Positions 41,912 to 50,228 of a stretch of DNA of 64,000 bases are shown here, piece after piece (position 1 is the first letter of the stretch; each line of letters begins with the position of its first letter). Both the position numbers and the translations under genes were made by a program. The DNA comes from Streptomyces sp. SCL15-4 (GTDB lineage Bacteria; Actinomycetota; Actinomycetes; Streptomycetales; Streptomycetaceae), in the NCBI RefSeq assembly GCF_033366695.1, contig NZ_JAOBTQ010000001.1, positions 1,674,001 to 1,738,000 on the forward strand, written 5' to 3'. The notes beneath the pieces were generated by a model, which was given only the letters and a program-made list of their open reading frames with translations, was not told the origin of the DNA and made no database searches.

Positions 41912-43053
41912 ACCAGGTTGGCCTCCGGGCGCGGGGCGTCGGCCGCGAACCGGCCGGCGCTCAGGGGGCTGACGTCCAGGAAGGGTACGCGCCCGAGGTA
42001 CAGGTCGCGGATCACCTCGCCGACGGCCGGTCCCTGGAGGAAGCCGTGTCCGGAGAATCCGGTGGCGTACAGGAACCGGGACACCGTCGGCGCCTCCCCG
42101 ATCAGGGCGTTGTGGTCGGGCGTGTTCTCGTACAGGCCCGCCCAGCCGCCGGTGCGCGGCAGGTCCAGCAGGGCGGGCGCGCGGGCGCGCATCGCCTCGG
42201 CGAGCCGGGGGATCCAGCGGTCGTGGGTGCCGGTGGCGAACCCGGGCCGCTCGTCCGGGTCGGACATGCCGAGCAGCAGGCCGGGGCCCTCCCGGTGGAA
42301 GTAGAGGCTGGTGGTGAAGTCGATGGTCATGGGCAGGGCGGCCGGCAGGTCCGGCACCGGTTGGGTGACGGCGATCTGCCGGCGCAGCGGCTCCACCGGC
42401 AGGTCCACGCCCGCCATCGCGCCGACCGCCCGCGACCAGGCGCCGGCCGCGCAGACCACCGTGTCCGTGGCGATCTTGCCGCGAGAGGTACGGACGCCGG
42501 TGACGGTGCCGCCGCGCAGGTCGATGCCGGTGACCTCGGTGTGGCGCAGGACGCGGACGCCGAGGGCGCGGGCGGCGCCCGCGTAGCCGTGGACGACGGC
42601 CTCGGGGGTGCAGTGGCCGTCGTCCGGGGAGTACGCGGCGGCCAGCAGGCCGTCGGTGGTGATCAGCGGGGAGAGCCGGCGGGCCTCCTCCGGGCCGATC
42701 AGGCGGCTGGGCACCCCGAGGGAGTTCTGCAGCCGCACGCCCGCCTCGAAGGAGGCCACCTGCTCCGGGGTGGACAGCAGGAACAGATAGCCGACCCGGT
42801 GCAGCCCGATGTCCTGTCCGACCTCCCGCTCGAAGCGGCCGAACGCCTCCAGGCTGCGCGCGCCGAGCCGGATGTTCAGCTCGTCGGAGAACTGCGCGCG
42901 CACCCCGCCGGCGGCCTTGGAGGTGGAGCCGGCGGCGAGTTCGTCCCGCTCCACGAGGACGACGTCCCGCACCCCGGCGCGGGCCAGGTGCCAGGCGATG
43001 CTCGTGCCGATCACCCCGCCGCCGACGACGACCACCCGTGCCCGCAGCTCCAT
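41908..43053 (-). CDS. FAD-dependent amine/amino-acid oxidoreductase (DAO family)
   Basis: A 381-residue flavoenzyme of the glycine/D-amino-acid/sarcosine oxidase family. The FAD loop is VVVVGGGVIGTSIAWHLARAG (7-27), and the C-terminus has GLYENTPDHNALIGEAPTV and ATGFSGHGFLQGPAVGEVI, the usual ADP/flavin-binding end. It overlaps the LYS1-type gene by 4 nt and starts 33 nt after the GTP-cyclohydrolase-like gene on the same strand. In this context it might oxidise saccharopine or a related secondary amine, as saccharopine oxidases do; that is inference. Confidence 0.87.
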   Translation of the reverse strand: MELRARVVVVGGGVIGTSIAWHLARAGVRDVVLVERDELAAGSTSKAAGGVRAQFSDELNIRLGARSLEAFGRFEREVGQDIGLHRVGYLFLLSTPEQVASFEAGVRLQNSLGVPSRLIGPEEARRLSPLITTDGLLAAAYSPDDGHCTPEAVVHGYAGAARALGVRVLRHTEVTGIDLRGGTVTGVRTSRGKIATDTVVCAAGAWSRAVGAMAGVDLPVEPLRRQIAVTQPVPDLPAALPMTIDFTTSLYFHREGPGLLLGMSDPDERPGFATGTHDRWIPRLAEAMRARAPALLDLPRTGGWAGLYENTPDHNALIGEAPTVSRFLYATGFSGHGFLQGPAVGEVIRDLYLGRVPFLDVSPLSAGRFAADAPRPEANLV

Positions 43054-43086
43054 CGCGCCGCCTTTCTCCTCCTCACCGCCGCCTCG

Positions 43087-43758
43087 TCAGGACCCGTGGG
43101 CGACGGCGTCCAGATGCGGCAGGTGGTGGTCCATCCGCTCCCGTTTGGTGCGCAGATAGGTGATGCTGCTCTCGCACGGCTCGATCAGCAACGGCACCTG
43201 CTCGGCGACCTGGACGCCGTGCCGGACGAGCGCCTCCCGTTTGCGCGGGTTGTTGGACAGCAGCCGTACCGAGCGCACCCCGAGGTCGTGCAGGATACCG
43301 GCGGCCGCGCCGTAGTCGCGGGCGTCGACCGGCAGGCCCAGCGCGAGGTTCGCCTCCACCGTGTCCAGTCCCTCCGCCTGCAGCGCCATCGCGCGCAGCT
43401 TGGCGAGCAGTCCGATGCCGCGTCCCTCGTGGCCGCGCAAGTAGACGACGACGCCGCTGCCTTCGGCGACGACCGCGCGCAGGGCCGCCGCGAGCTGGTC
43501 GCCGCACTCGCAGTGCCGGGAGCCGAAGGCGTCCCCGGTCAGGCATTCCGAGTGCAGCCGGGTCAGCACGTTCTCGGTGCCGATCCCGCCGTACACCAGG
43601 GCCACTTGTTCGTCGCCGCGGTCGTGGTCCAGGTAACCGATGGCCTGGAATTTCCCGTACACGGTGGGCAGCGGCGCGTTCACGACGCGTTCGACGCCGG
43701 AACGCCGGAGGGATTTCTTGCCGAGTACGCCGATGTCGGCGCCGATGTTTTCTGTCAT
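43087..43758 (-). CDS. ribA: GTP cyclohydrolase II-like enzyme, probable FAPy-forming variant
   Basis: A 223-residue GTP cyclohydrolase II homologue. Zinc ligands Cys72, Cys83 and Cys85 (SECLTGDAFGSRHCECG) and the loop LRGHEGRGIGLLAKLRA are intact. In ordinary GCH II the loop continues KLRAYALQ; here it is KLRAMALQ, with Met124 instead of Tyr. In S. coelicolor SCO6655, as I recall from published work, this same Tyr-to-Met change stops deformylation, so the product is the formamidopyrimidine FAPy rather than the normal riboflavin precursor. A creatininase-family gene, the family of archaeal FAPy deformylase, is divergent 38 bp away. This is therefore probably not the housekeeping riboflavin enzyme. 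GAGGA lies 8 nt before the ATG. Confidence 0.88.
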   Translation of the reverse strand: MTENIGADIGVLGKKSLRRSGVERVVNAPLPTVYGKFQAIGYLDHDRGDEQVALVYGGIGTENVLTRLHSECLTGDAFGSRHCECGDQLAAALRAVVAEGSGVVVYLRGHEGRGIGLLAKLRAMALQAEGLDTVEANLALGLPVDARDYGAAAGILHDLGVRSVRLLSNNPRKREALVRHGVQVAEQVPLLIEPCESSITYLRTKRERMDHHLPHLDAVAHGS

Positions 43759-43796
43759 GATCTGATTCCTCAGCAGATATGAAAGGCAGTGAAAAG

Positions 43797-44552
43797 ATGA
43801 GTGGTTCGGGTGCGCGGACGGACGGCTGGAAAGCGGCGCACGGAGTGCTGCCGGCGGACACCACCGAGGACGTGCGGACGCGCGGCGCGCGGGTCGCCGT
43901 CCTTCCCGTGGGCAGCTTCGAGCAGCACGGCCCGTATCTTCCGCTGGCGACCGACACGCTGGTCGCCTGCGCGGTGGCACGGGGAATCGCCGCCGCGTAT
44001 CCGGTGCACCTCCTTCCTCCGGTGACGGTCTCCTGCTCGCACGAGCACGCGGCCTGGCCCGGGACCGTCAGCATCTCCGCGGTGACGTTGCACGCCGTGG
44101 TCTCGGACATCGCGGCGTCGCTGCGCCGCTCGGGCGTGGCCGCGCTGGTCGTGGTCAACGGGCACGGCGGCAACTACGTGCTGGGCAACGTCGTCCAGGA
44201 GGCGTCCGCGCACGGTGAGCGGATGGCCCTGTTCCCGGCCGCAGAGGACTGGGAGACGGCGCGTAAGCGGGCCGGGGTGGCCACCTCGCTGCTCACCGAT
44301 ATGCACGCGGGAGAAATCGAGACGTCCATTCTGCTGCACGCTCACCCCGAATTCGTCCGGCCTGGCCACGAGTCCGCCGATTTCATCGCCGACGACCGCC
44401 GTCATCTGCTCACGCTGGGAATGTCCGGCTATAGCGAATCGGGTGTCATAGGCCGTCCTTCTCTGGGCTCGGCGGACAAGGGCAGGAAACTGCTGGCGAG
44501 TCTGGCGGAATCCTTCGCGCCGTGTCTCGCGCTGCTCGCCGCTCCGGAATAG
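43797..44552 (+). CDS. Creatininase family amidohydrolase, probable FAPy deformylase
   Basis: A 251-residue metal-dependent amidohydrolase. Metal ligands are visible in GSFEQHGPYLPLATDT (Glu, His, Asp; about 40-55), VVNGHGGNYVLGN (His) and DMHAGEIETSIL (Glu). The family includes creatininase, MftE and the archaeal FAPy deformylase ArfB. Pairing with a GTP cyclohydrolase of the FAPy-forming type supports the last role: removal of the formyl group that the variant cyclohydrolase leaves on. ATG 43797 was chosen; ATG 43779 is in frame but has a poorer ribosome site. Its 3' end overlaps the convergent flippase-like gene by 107 bp. Confidence 0.85.
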   Translation: MSGSGARTDGWKAAHGVLPADTTEDVRTRGARVAVLPVGSFEQHGPYLPLATDTLVACAVARGIAAAYPVHLLPPVTVSCSHEHAAWPGTVSISAVTLHAVVSDIAASLRRSGVAALVVVNGHGGNYVLGNVVQEASAHGERMALFPAAEDWETARKRAGVATSLLTDMHAGEIETSILLHAHPEFVRPGHESADFIADDRRHLLTLGMSGYSESGVIGRPSLGSADKGRKLLASLAESFAPCLALLAAPE

Positions 44553-45807
44553 CGGGCGGGAAGCCGTCGCGGAGCGTGGGCCCGGCGCGTACGGCCGCGC
44601 CGCGGCGCCGGAGCAGGACGGCGGCGCCGGGCAGGCTCGCCAGGAGGCTCAGGACGCCGTAGACGACGGCGACCGCGACGCCGCGGTCCGCGCCGAGCCC
44701 GGCCGCACCGAACGCCCACGCCGTGACGCCCTCGCGGGGCCCGAAGCCGCCGACGTTCAGCGGCAGGCCCATGGCCAGCAGGGCGAGTACGGCGAGCGGC
44801 AGCAGCACCGCCACCGGGGCGGCCGAGCCGGCGACCCGGGCCGCCACGACGAACAGGGCCAGGTGCCCGGCCAGGACGACCGCGGAGGACAGCGCGACAC
44901 CGGGTCCGCCGCGCCGCGACGCCAGTCCCTGCCGGGCCTCGCCGAGACGTCGGCGCAGGGCACCGGCCCGGCGGGCCGGCGGGCGGTTCATCCGGACGGC
45001 GAGTACGACGGCCAGCACACCGACGGCGGCGAGCCCGGCCGGTGGCGCACCCGCCCGGACCTCGGCGCGCACCGGGGACGGCAGGGTCGCCAGCAGCACC
45101 GCGCCGGCCACGGTCAGCGCGAGCTGCCCGGCGACCCGCTCCAGCACCACCGCCGTCACCCCGCGCCGCACGTCACCGGCGCCGCGCCCGTGCCGTACCG
45201 CCCGGTGCACATCTCCCAGGACGCCGCCGGGCAGGGCCGCGTTGAGGAACAGCGCGCGGTAGTAGTCGGCGACGGCCGGGCCCAGCGGCAGCCGCAGCCC
45301 CAGCCCGGCCGCCACCAACCGCCAGCGCCACGCGCTGCACACGGTGGTGACCGCGCCGATCCCCAGCGCGACCGGCACCGTCCGGACGTCGATCCGGCGC
45401 AGCCCGTCGAGCAGCGGGCCGGTGCCGAGCCGCCAGAACAGGATGCCGAGGAGGACGGCGCCGGCGAGCGTGCCGAGGTGCGTGCGCAGGGCCGGGGATC
45501 GCCGTGGGGTGGCGCCGTGGGGCGTGGACACCGCCGGCGGCGTGACAGGGGTGCGAGGGGTCTCCTCCGGCACCGCGCGCGTAGGCACCGGGTGCGCCTT
45601 CGATGCTCCGCGCATGGGTGCCGGGGGCGTCTGCGGTGTCCCGCGCGGACGTACCGGACCGTCCTCGCGCGCCACGCTCCCGCGCACCGGCCCGGCCTCC
45701 GCCACGACGGCCGCGCGCGCTCGACTCGCCGGCGGCCTGCGCGCGTACGTGCCGGTGTCCGTGGCGCGGGACGTCCTCGGGCGCGGTCCCGTCGGTCTCG
45801 CGGTCAT
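44446..45807 (-). CDS. Flippase-like (lysylphosphatidylglycerol synthase TM-type) membrane protein
   Basis: A 453-residue membrane protein. The first 105 residues are Arg/Pro/Thr-rich, disordered and cytoplasmic; from about 110 to 430 there are seven to eight membrane helices in the pattern of the UPF0104/AglD-like domain, with ALPGGVLGDVHRAV and ALLAMGLPLNVGGFGPREGVTAWAF as family signatures. Such domains are thought to move lipid-linked molecules. It overlaps the methyltransferase stop by 4 nt, so it belongs to the FAPy-linked operon. The last 40 residues are low complexity and lie antisense to the end of the creatininase-type gene. Confidence 0.8.
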   Translation of the reverse strand: MTARPTGPRPRTSRATDTGTYARRPPASRARAAVVAEAGPVRGSVAREDGPVRPRGTPQTPPAPMRGASKAHPVPTRAVPEETPRTPVTPPAVSTPHGATPRRSPALRTHLGTLAGAVLLGILFWRLGTGPLLDGLRRIDVRTVPVALGIGAVTTVCSAWRWRLVAAGLGLRLPLGPAVADYYRALFLNAALPGGVLGDVHRAVRHGRGAGDVRRGVTAVVLERVAGQLALTVAGAVLLATLPSPVRAEVRAGAPPAGLAAVGVLAVVLAVRMNRPPARRAGALRRRLGEARQGLASRRGGPGVALSSAVVLAGHLALFVVAARVAGSAAPVAVLLPLAVLALLAMGLPLNVGGFGPREGVTAWAFGAAGLGADRGVAVAVVYGVLSLLASLPGAAVLLRRRGAAVRAGPTLRDGFPPAIPERRAARDTARRIPPDSPAVSCPCPPSPEKDGL

Positions 45808-47195
45808 GCGGGACCGCCCGTCGGCCGGGGCAGCGCCAGCAGGTCGGTGTGGTGGACGGTGACGCGCAGCGTGCCGGTCGCGCAGGCGGTGAGGCGGGCG
45901 GTCAGGTAGCGCTCGGCGGCGCCGCGCAGTTCCGGCCGCTGCTCGACCGCCGCGCCCACCCAGCCGCGCAGCCACTGCTCGGTCAGCGCGGCGTCCGCGG
46001 GGCCGAGCCGCCATGGACTCGGGTGCGGACGGACCGTCGCGCCGCGCTCGGCGAACACCCGGCGGGCCACCGTGACCGCGTCCGGGCCGAGCAGTCCGGC
46101 GCGCCGCTGGTGGGCGTTGAACGCCTCGGTGATCACGGCGTCCAGCGGGTCGGCCGGGGTGAGTTCGACGCGCCCGGTGACGGAGAGGGTGAGCAGGGCC
46201 GGGCAGCCGGCGCCCGCGCAGGCGTCCGCCAGGGTCTCGATCTCCGCCCGGGTGAGGACGTCGAGCAGCGCGGACGCGGTCACCAGCGAGGCCCCGGCCA
46301 GCGCCCCGGGCGTGAGCCGGGCTAGGTCGCCGCGCCGGGTCTCCACGGTGACGCGGCTGCCGTCGGCGGCGCGGCGCGGGGCGCCGGCGGCGGCGAAGTG
46401 CAGCAGGTGGGGATCGCGGTCGTGCAGGACCCAGTGCTGGGCGCCGGCCAGGCGCGGCGCGAGCCAGCGGCCCATCGAGCCGGTGCCGCAGCCCAGGTCG
46501 TGCACGACCAGGCCGCCGCCGGCCGGCCGGACCCGCAGCGGGTCGAGCAGTTCCCGCGCGCGGGCCGCCGCGTCGGCGCCCTCCCGCAGCCGCAGCCACT
46601 CGGGCGCGTACCGCGGCGGCTCCTCGGACCTCCCGCCGCGCAGCCGCACGGTCTCCCGCTCCCCGGGCCGTCCCACGGGCCCGGCACCGGCGACGGCCGG
46701 GAAGGGGCCGCCTCCGGAACCGTACGACTCCTCCGGCACGCCGTCACAGGACCCGCCGTCCCGCTCCACCGCCTCCGCGCCGCCGCCCGACGCACCGGCC
46801 CTGTGGCCGGCCGCGCGCACGGCCCGCGCCTCCGCGCCGCCGGCGCTCCGGCCCGGCGGACCGTTCCGCTCCCCCGTGCTCACGCCTCGCGTCGTCCCGC
46901 CGCGCGACACACCGTTCCGCCCCTCCCCGCTGCCCGCGCCGCCGTCCGGCACACCGCCGCGCTCCCCCGCCGCGCCGCCGCCCGCACGCACACTCCGCGC
47001 CTCCGCACCGCCCGCACCCGCACCCGGTCCCTCCCCGCTGCCCGTGCCGTCGTCCGGCACACCGCCGCGCTCCCCCGCCGCGCCGCCGCCCGCACGCACA
47101 CTCCGCGCCTCCGCACCGGCACCCGCACCCGGCCCCTCCCCGCTGCCCGCGCCGCTCGTCCGGCACACCGCCGCCGCCGCGCCGCCCGCACGCAC
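45804..47195 (-). CDS. SAM-dependent methyltransferase with N-terminal repeat region (probable upstream frameshift)
   Basis: The open frame gives 463 residues. The C-terminal 270 form a class I methyltransferase: VVHDLGCGTGSMGRWLAPRL (motif I, about 230-249), WVLHDRDPHLLHFA, then SLVTASALLDVLT. Residues about 1-170 are Gly/Ala/Glu-rich repeats. An in-frame-looking start exists at 47458 (ATGA overlap with the glycosyltransferase stop; product begins [17 protein letters not shown]), but the 119-bp third repeat unit puts it out of frame with the methyltransferase. So the gene is frameshifted, phase-variable, or the repeat is mis-assembled. Translation from the internal GTG at 47195 or later is possible. 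It probably methylates the cluster's product. Confidence 0.68.
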   Translation of the reverse strand: MRAGGAAAAVCRTSGAGSGEGPGAGAGAEARSVRAGGGAAGERGGVPDDGTGSGEGPGAGAGGAEARSVRAGGGAAGERGGVPDGGAGSGEGRNGVSRGGTTRGVSTGERNGPPGRSAGGAEARAVRAAGHRAGASGGGAEAVERDGGSCDGVPEESYGSGGGPFPAVAGAGPVGRPGERETVRLRGGRSEEPPRYAPEWLRLREGADAAARARELLDPLRVRPAGGGLVVHDLGCGTGSMGRWLAPRLAGAQHWVLHDRDPHLLHFAAAGAPRRAADGSRVTVETRRGDLARLTPGALAGASLVTASALLDVLTRAEIETLADACAGAGCPALLTLSVTGRVELTPADPLDAVITEAFNAHQRRAGLLGPDAVTVARRVFAERGATVRPHPSPWRLGPADAALTEQWLRGWVGAAVEQRPELRGAAERYLTARLTACATGTLRVTVHHTDLLALPRPTGGPA

Positions 47196-47372
47196 ACTCC
47201 GCGCCCCGCACGCACACTCCGCGCCTCCGCACCGCCCCCACCCGCACCCGGCCCCTCCCCGCTGCCCGCGCCGCTGTCCGGCACACCGCCGCGCTCCCCG
47301 GCCCCGCCGCCGCCCGCACGCACACTCCGCGCCTCCGCACCGCCCCCACCCGCACCCGGCCCCTCCCCGCTG
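46921..47372. repeat. Coding minisatellite, four tandem units (108, 105, 119, 108 bp)
   Basis: Units begin at 46921, 47029, 47134 and 47253, each starting CCCTCCCCGCTGCCCG on the plus strand, with a partial fifth start at 47361. Units 1, 2 and 4 keep the frame. Unit 3 is 119 bp because it holds a 20-bp internal tandem duplication (CGCACGCACACTCCGCGCCC) and a small deletion. On the minus strand the units encode a roughly 36-residue hydrophilic Gly/Ala/Glu/Arg-rich linker. Confidence 0.85.
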
Positions 47373-47454
47373 CCCGTGCCGTCGGCCATCGGTAGCGCTC
47401 CTCTCGGTTCCGGCCGGACCGGGATCGCGTTGCCGGTCGCCGTTTCGGGAGTGT

Positions 47455-48627
47455 TCATGCCGGCCTCCGCCCAGGGTGCGGGAGCCGGTGGAGGACGGTG
47501 GCCACGGCGCGGGCCGTGGCGGGCCAGCCGGTGAGCGCGGTGCGGCGGCCGCGGGCCGCCGCCCGGAGGCGGCGGCGTACGTCGGGGTCGCCGGACCAGC
47601 GGCGCAGCGCGGCGGCGAGCGCGCCGGGGTCCTCCGGCGGGACGAGGATGCCGGGCACCCGGCCGTCGGGGGCGCGGCCGACCGCCTCGGGCAGGCCGCC
47701 GACGTCGGTGGCGAGGACCGGGACGCCCCGGGCGAGGGCCTCGGTGACCGCCATGCCGTAGGTCTCGGCGCGGGAGGCGAGGACCATCAGGTCGGCGGCG
47801 GCGTAGGAGGCGTCCAGTGCGGCACCGGAGCGGGGGCCGGTCAGGCGCAGCCGGCCGGTGAGGCCGTGGCGGGCGATCGACTCCTCCACCCGGGCCACGT
47901 ATGCGGGGTCGTGGCCGAGGCCGCCGACGCACTCGCAGGTCCACGGCAGGTCCCGGACCGCCGCGAGCGCCTCCACCAGCCGGTGCTGGCCCTTGCGCGG
48001 GGTCACGGCGGCCACGCACAGCAGCCGGGACACGCCGTCGGTGCCGGGCGCGAGGGGCGCGATGTCGGCGCCGGGCGCGGCCACGTGCACACGGTCGGGG
48101 GCGAGCCCGTGGTGGGAGACGAGTCGGCGCCCCGCCCAGCCGCTGGTGGCGATCACCGCGCCCGCGGCCCGCAGCACCGCCCGCTCACGGATGTCCAGGC
48201 CGGCGGCGACGGCCCGGTCCAGGCCGGTCTCGTCGCCGAGCGGCAGATGGACGAGGACGGCGAGGCGCAGCCGCCCGGCCTCCGGGACGACGATCTCCGG
48301 GACGCCGCAGGCCACGAGTCCGTCGAGCAGGACGACGGAGTCGTCCGGCAGGTCCCGCAGGGTGCGGGCGAGCCGGTCGCGGGCGGGGCGGTCCGGCCGG
48401 GGACGGCCGCCGGGGACGGGGTGCCGGGTGACCTGCCAGCCGAAGCCGGGCAGGTCCAGGCAGATCCGGCGGTCGTAGACATTGCCGCCGCTGGGCGCGG
48501 CCGGGTCGTCGACGCCGCCCGGCAGCACGAAGTGCGCGGTGCGCAGGGTCATGGGAACGGTCCGGATGGTGTCCTCGGCGGCGGGCGGACGGGGGTGGCG
48601 GGTGCGCCGCGCGGTCAGGCCGGTCAC
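47455..48627 (-). CDS. Glycosyltransferase family 4 protein of the FAPy-linked cluster
   Basis: A 390-residue GT-B glycosyltransferase. The N-terminal domain starts THFVLPGG-like ([21 protein letters not shown]); the donor domain shows [20 protein letters not shown], a stretch ending [20 protein letters not shown] (EX7E-type), and [18 protein letters not shown]. The GTG at 48627 overlaps the PTPS-like stop by 4 nt and fits the coupled style of this operon; an ATG at 48552 is a shorter alternative. Its own stop overlaps ATG 47458. It likely glycosylates the pterin- or pyrimidine-derived intermediate; inference from context. Confidence 0.83.
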   Translation of the reverse strand: MTGLTARRTRHPRPPAAEDTIRTVPMTLRTAHFVLPGGVDDPAAPSGGNVYDRRICLDLPGFGWQVTRHPVPGGRPRPDRPARDRLARTLRDLPDDSVVLLDGLVACGVPEIVVPEAGRLRLAVLVHLPLGDETGLDRAVAAGLDIRERAVLRAAGAVIATSGWAGRRLVSHHGLAPDRVHVAAPGADIAPLAPGTDGVSRLLCVAAVTPRKGQHRLVEALAAVRDLPWTCECVGGLGHDPAYVARVEESIARHGLTGRLRLTGPRSGAALDASYAAADLMVLASRAETYGMAVTEALARGVPVLATDVGGLPEAVGRAPDGRVPGILVPPEDPGALAAALRRWSGDPDVRRRLRAAARGRRTALTGWPATARAVATVLHRLPHPGRRPA

Positions 48628-49022
48628 AAGGCACGCTCGTAACTCGCCCAGGCGATGTGCGACTCGTGCAGGGTGACGGTGATGCCCGCGAGGGCCTTGG
48701 CGCCCTCCCCCAGCCGGCCCTCGGCGATCCGCTCGGCGAGCCGGTCGGCGATGACCTTGGCGAGATACTCGGTGGAGGTGTTGACGCCGCGGAAGTCCGG
48801 CTCGTCGTCCAGGTTGCGGTAGTTCAACTGCGCCACTACCGCGTGGAGTTCCCGGGTGGCCAGGCCGATGTCGACCACGATGCCGTCCTCGTCCAGCTGT
48901 TCGCGGCGGAAGGTCGCGTCCACGAGGAACGTGGCGCCGTGCAGTCGCTGCGCGGGTCCGAAGACCTCGCCGCGGAAGCTGTGGGCGATCATCAGGTGAT
49001 CGCGGACGGTGATGCTGAACAA
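48624..49022 (-). CDS. 6-pyruvoyl-tetrahydropterin synthase homologue lacking zinc and catalytic residues
   Basis: A 132-residue T-fold protein of the PTPS/QueD family. His14 and His28 remain, but the usual C-x3-HGH motif is here A24-QRL-HGA: the catalytic Cys is Ala24 and the third zinc His is Ala30. The LDH triad segment reads LDD. Glu120 ([11 protein letters not shown]), the pterin-anchoring Glu, is kept. So it may bind a pterin-like compound but not do PTPS or QueD chemistry. As I recall, the S. coelicolor homologue SCO6650 was crystallised with the same conclusion. It starts at TTG 49022, with a strong GGAGG 8 nt upstream. Confidence 0.88.
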   Translation of the reverse strand: MFSITVRDHLMIAHSFRGEVFGPAQRLHGATFLVDATFRREQLDEDGIVVDIGLATRELHAVVAQLNYRNLDDEPDFRGVNTSTEYLAKVIADRLAERIAEGRLGEGAKALAGITVTLHESHIAWASYERAL

Positions 49023-49137
49023 CGGACGACCCTCCAGGTGCGGCGCGTCTGCTCCCCCTGCCCTTGCCCGCCGGGGGATGCCGTGTAGTACGGCTCGTCG
49101 CTTCCCCGTGTTCAGCCTGTCTCACTCTTCTCTCAGG

Positions 49138-50121
49138 TCAGGCGGTCCCGGTGTAGCGGATGCGGTGGCACAGGGCGGGGATCTGGCCGGACGCCAGCTT
49201 CGGCAGCACGGACGGGAGTTCCTCGAAGGGGCTCTCGCCGGTGACGAGGGCGTCCAGCGCGGAGTCGCCGAGCAGGTCCAGGGCGAGCGTCATCCGGTCG
49301 GCGTAGGTGCGGCCGGCGCGGGCGGCCGGGGAGACGGTGCCGACCTGGCTGCCGCGCAGGGTGAGCCGGCGGGAGTGGAAGGCCTCGCCGAGCGGCAGGG
49401 CCACGGTCCGGTCGCCGTACCAGCTCAGTTCGACGACCGTGCCTTCGGGGGCGAGGAGGGCGAGGGCCCGGGTGAGGCCGGCCTCGGTGGCGCTGGCGTG
49501 CACGACGAGGTCGCAGTCGCCGAGGGCGTCGGCGGGCCGGGCGAAGTCCACGCCGAGCGCCCGCGCGGTCTCCTCGCGTGCCGGGTCGGTGTCGACGAGC
49601 TGGAGGCGGAGGCCGGGGAAGCGGGCGAGCAGCGCGGCGACCGCGCAGCCGACCATGCCGCCGCCGACGACCGCGATCCGGTCGCCGATCAGAGGGGCCG
49701 CGTCCCACAGCGCGTTGACGGCGGTCTCCACGGTCCCGGCGAGGACGGCCCGTTCGGCGGGCACGGCTTCGGGGACGACGGTGACGGCGCTCGCCGGGAC
49801 GACGTACCGGCTCTGGTGCGGGTACAGGCAGAAGACCGTACGGCCGGTCAGCGCGTCCGGGCCCTCCTCCACCACGCCGACGCTGAGGTAGCCGTACTTC
49901 ACCGGGCCCGGGAAGTCGCCCTCCTGGAACGGCGCGCGCATCACGGCGCGCTGACTGTCCGGCACCCCGCCGCGGAAGACGAGCGTCTCGGTGCCCCGGC
50001 TCACCCCGGAGTACAGGGTGCGCACCAGGACCTCGTCCCGGGCGGGTTCGGGGAGGGTGACCTCGCGGAGTTCTCCGTGGCCGGGCGAGCGGAGCCAGAA
50101 CGCGCGGGCGCAGCGGTTCAT
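49138..50121 (-). CDS. Zinc-type medium-chain dehydrogenase/reductase
   Basis: A 327-residue alcohol-dehydrogenase-like protein. The catalytic domain has LVRTLYSGVSRGTETLVFRGG and VKYGYLSVGVVEEG; the cofactor loop is IAVVGGGMVGCAVAALLARF (about 148-167), followed by QLVDTDPAREE, where Asp suggests NAD(H). The usual structural four-Cys zinc lobe is missing and catalytic Cys is not obvious, as in the bacteriochlorophyllide dehydrogenase-like subgroup. It heads the minus-strand operon with the PTPS-like, glycosyltransferase, methyltransferase and flippase genes, 115 bp ahead of the next gene. Its role may be to reduce or oxidise the cluster's intermediate. Confidence 0.84.
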   Translation of the reverse strand: MNRCARAFWLRSPGHGELREVTLPEPARDEVLVRTLYSGVSRGTETLVFRGGVPDSQRAVMRAPFQEGDFPGPVKYGYLSVGVVEEGPDALTGRTVFCLYPHQSRYVVPASAVTVVPEAVPAERAVLAGTVETAVNALWDAAPLIGDRIAVVGGGMVGCAVAALLARFPGLRLQLVDTDPAREETARALGVDFARPADALGDCDLVVHASATEAGLTRALALLAPEGTVVELSWYGDRTVALPLGEAFHSRRLTLRGSQVGTVSPAARAGRTYADRMTLALDLLGDSALDALVTGESPFEELPSVLPKLASGQIPALCHRIRYTGTA

Positions 50122-50228
50122 CGGCGTCCTCCTGAACGATCGGGAAGCTGTTCGCGTACCGGGTGGTGCACAGGCCGCGCACGGTACGCGGCGTTGATCG
50201 ACTCTGTCACTCGGCCGGAGGATGTGCG

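Noticed and set aside
43087..43758. Housekeeping riboflavin ribA
   Set aside because: Met124 replaces the conserved Tyr, there are no other rib genes beside it, and it is paired with a creatininase-family gene.
46900..47450. CRISPR array from regular repeats
   Set aside because: Units of 105-119 bp abut without unique spacers, and they are translated as part of a protein; it is a coding minisatellite.
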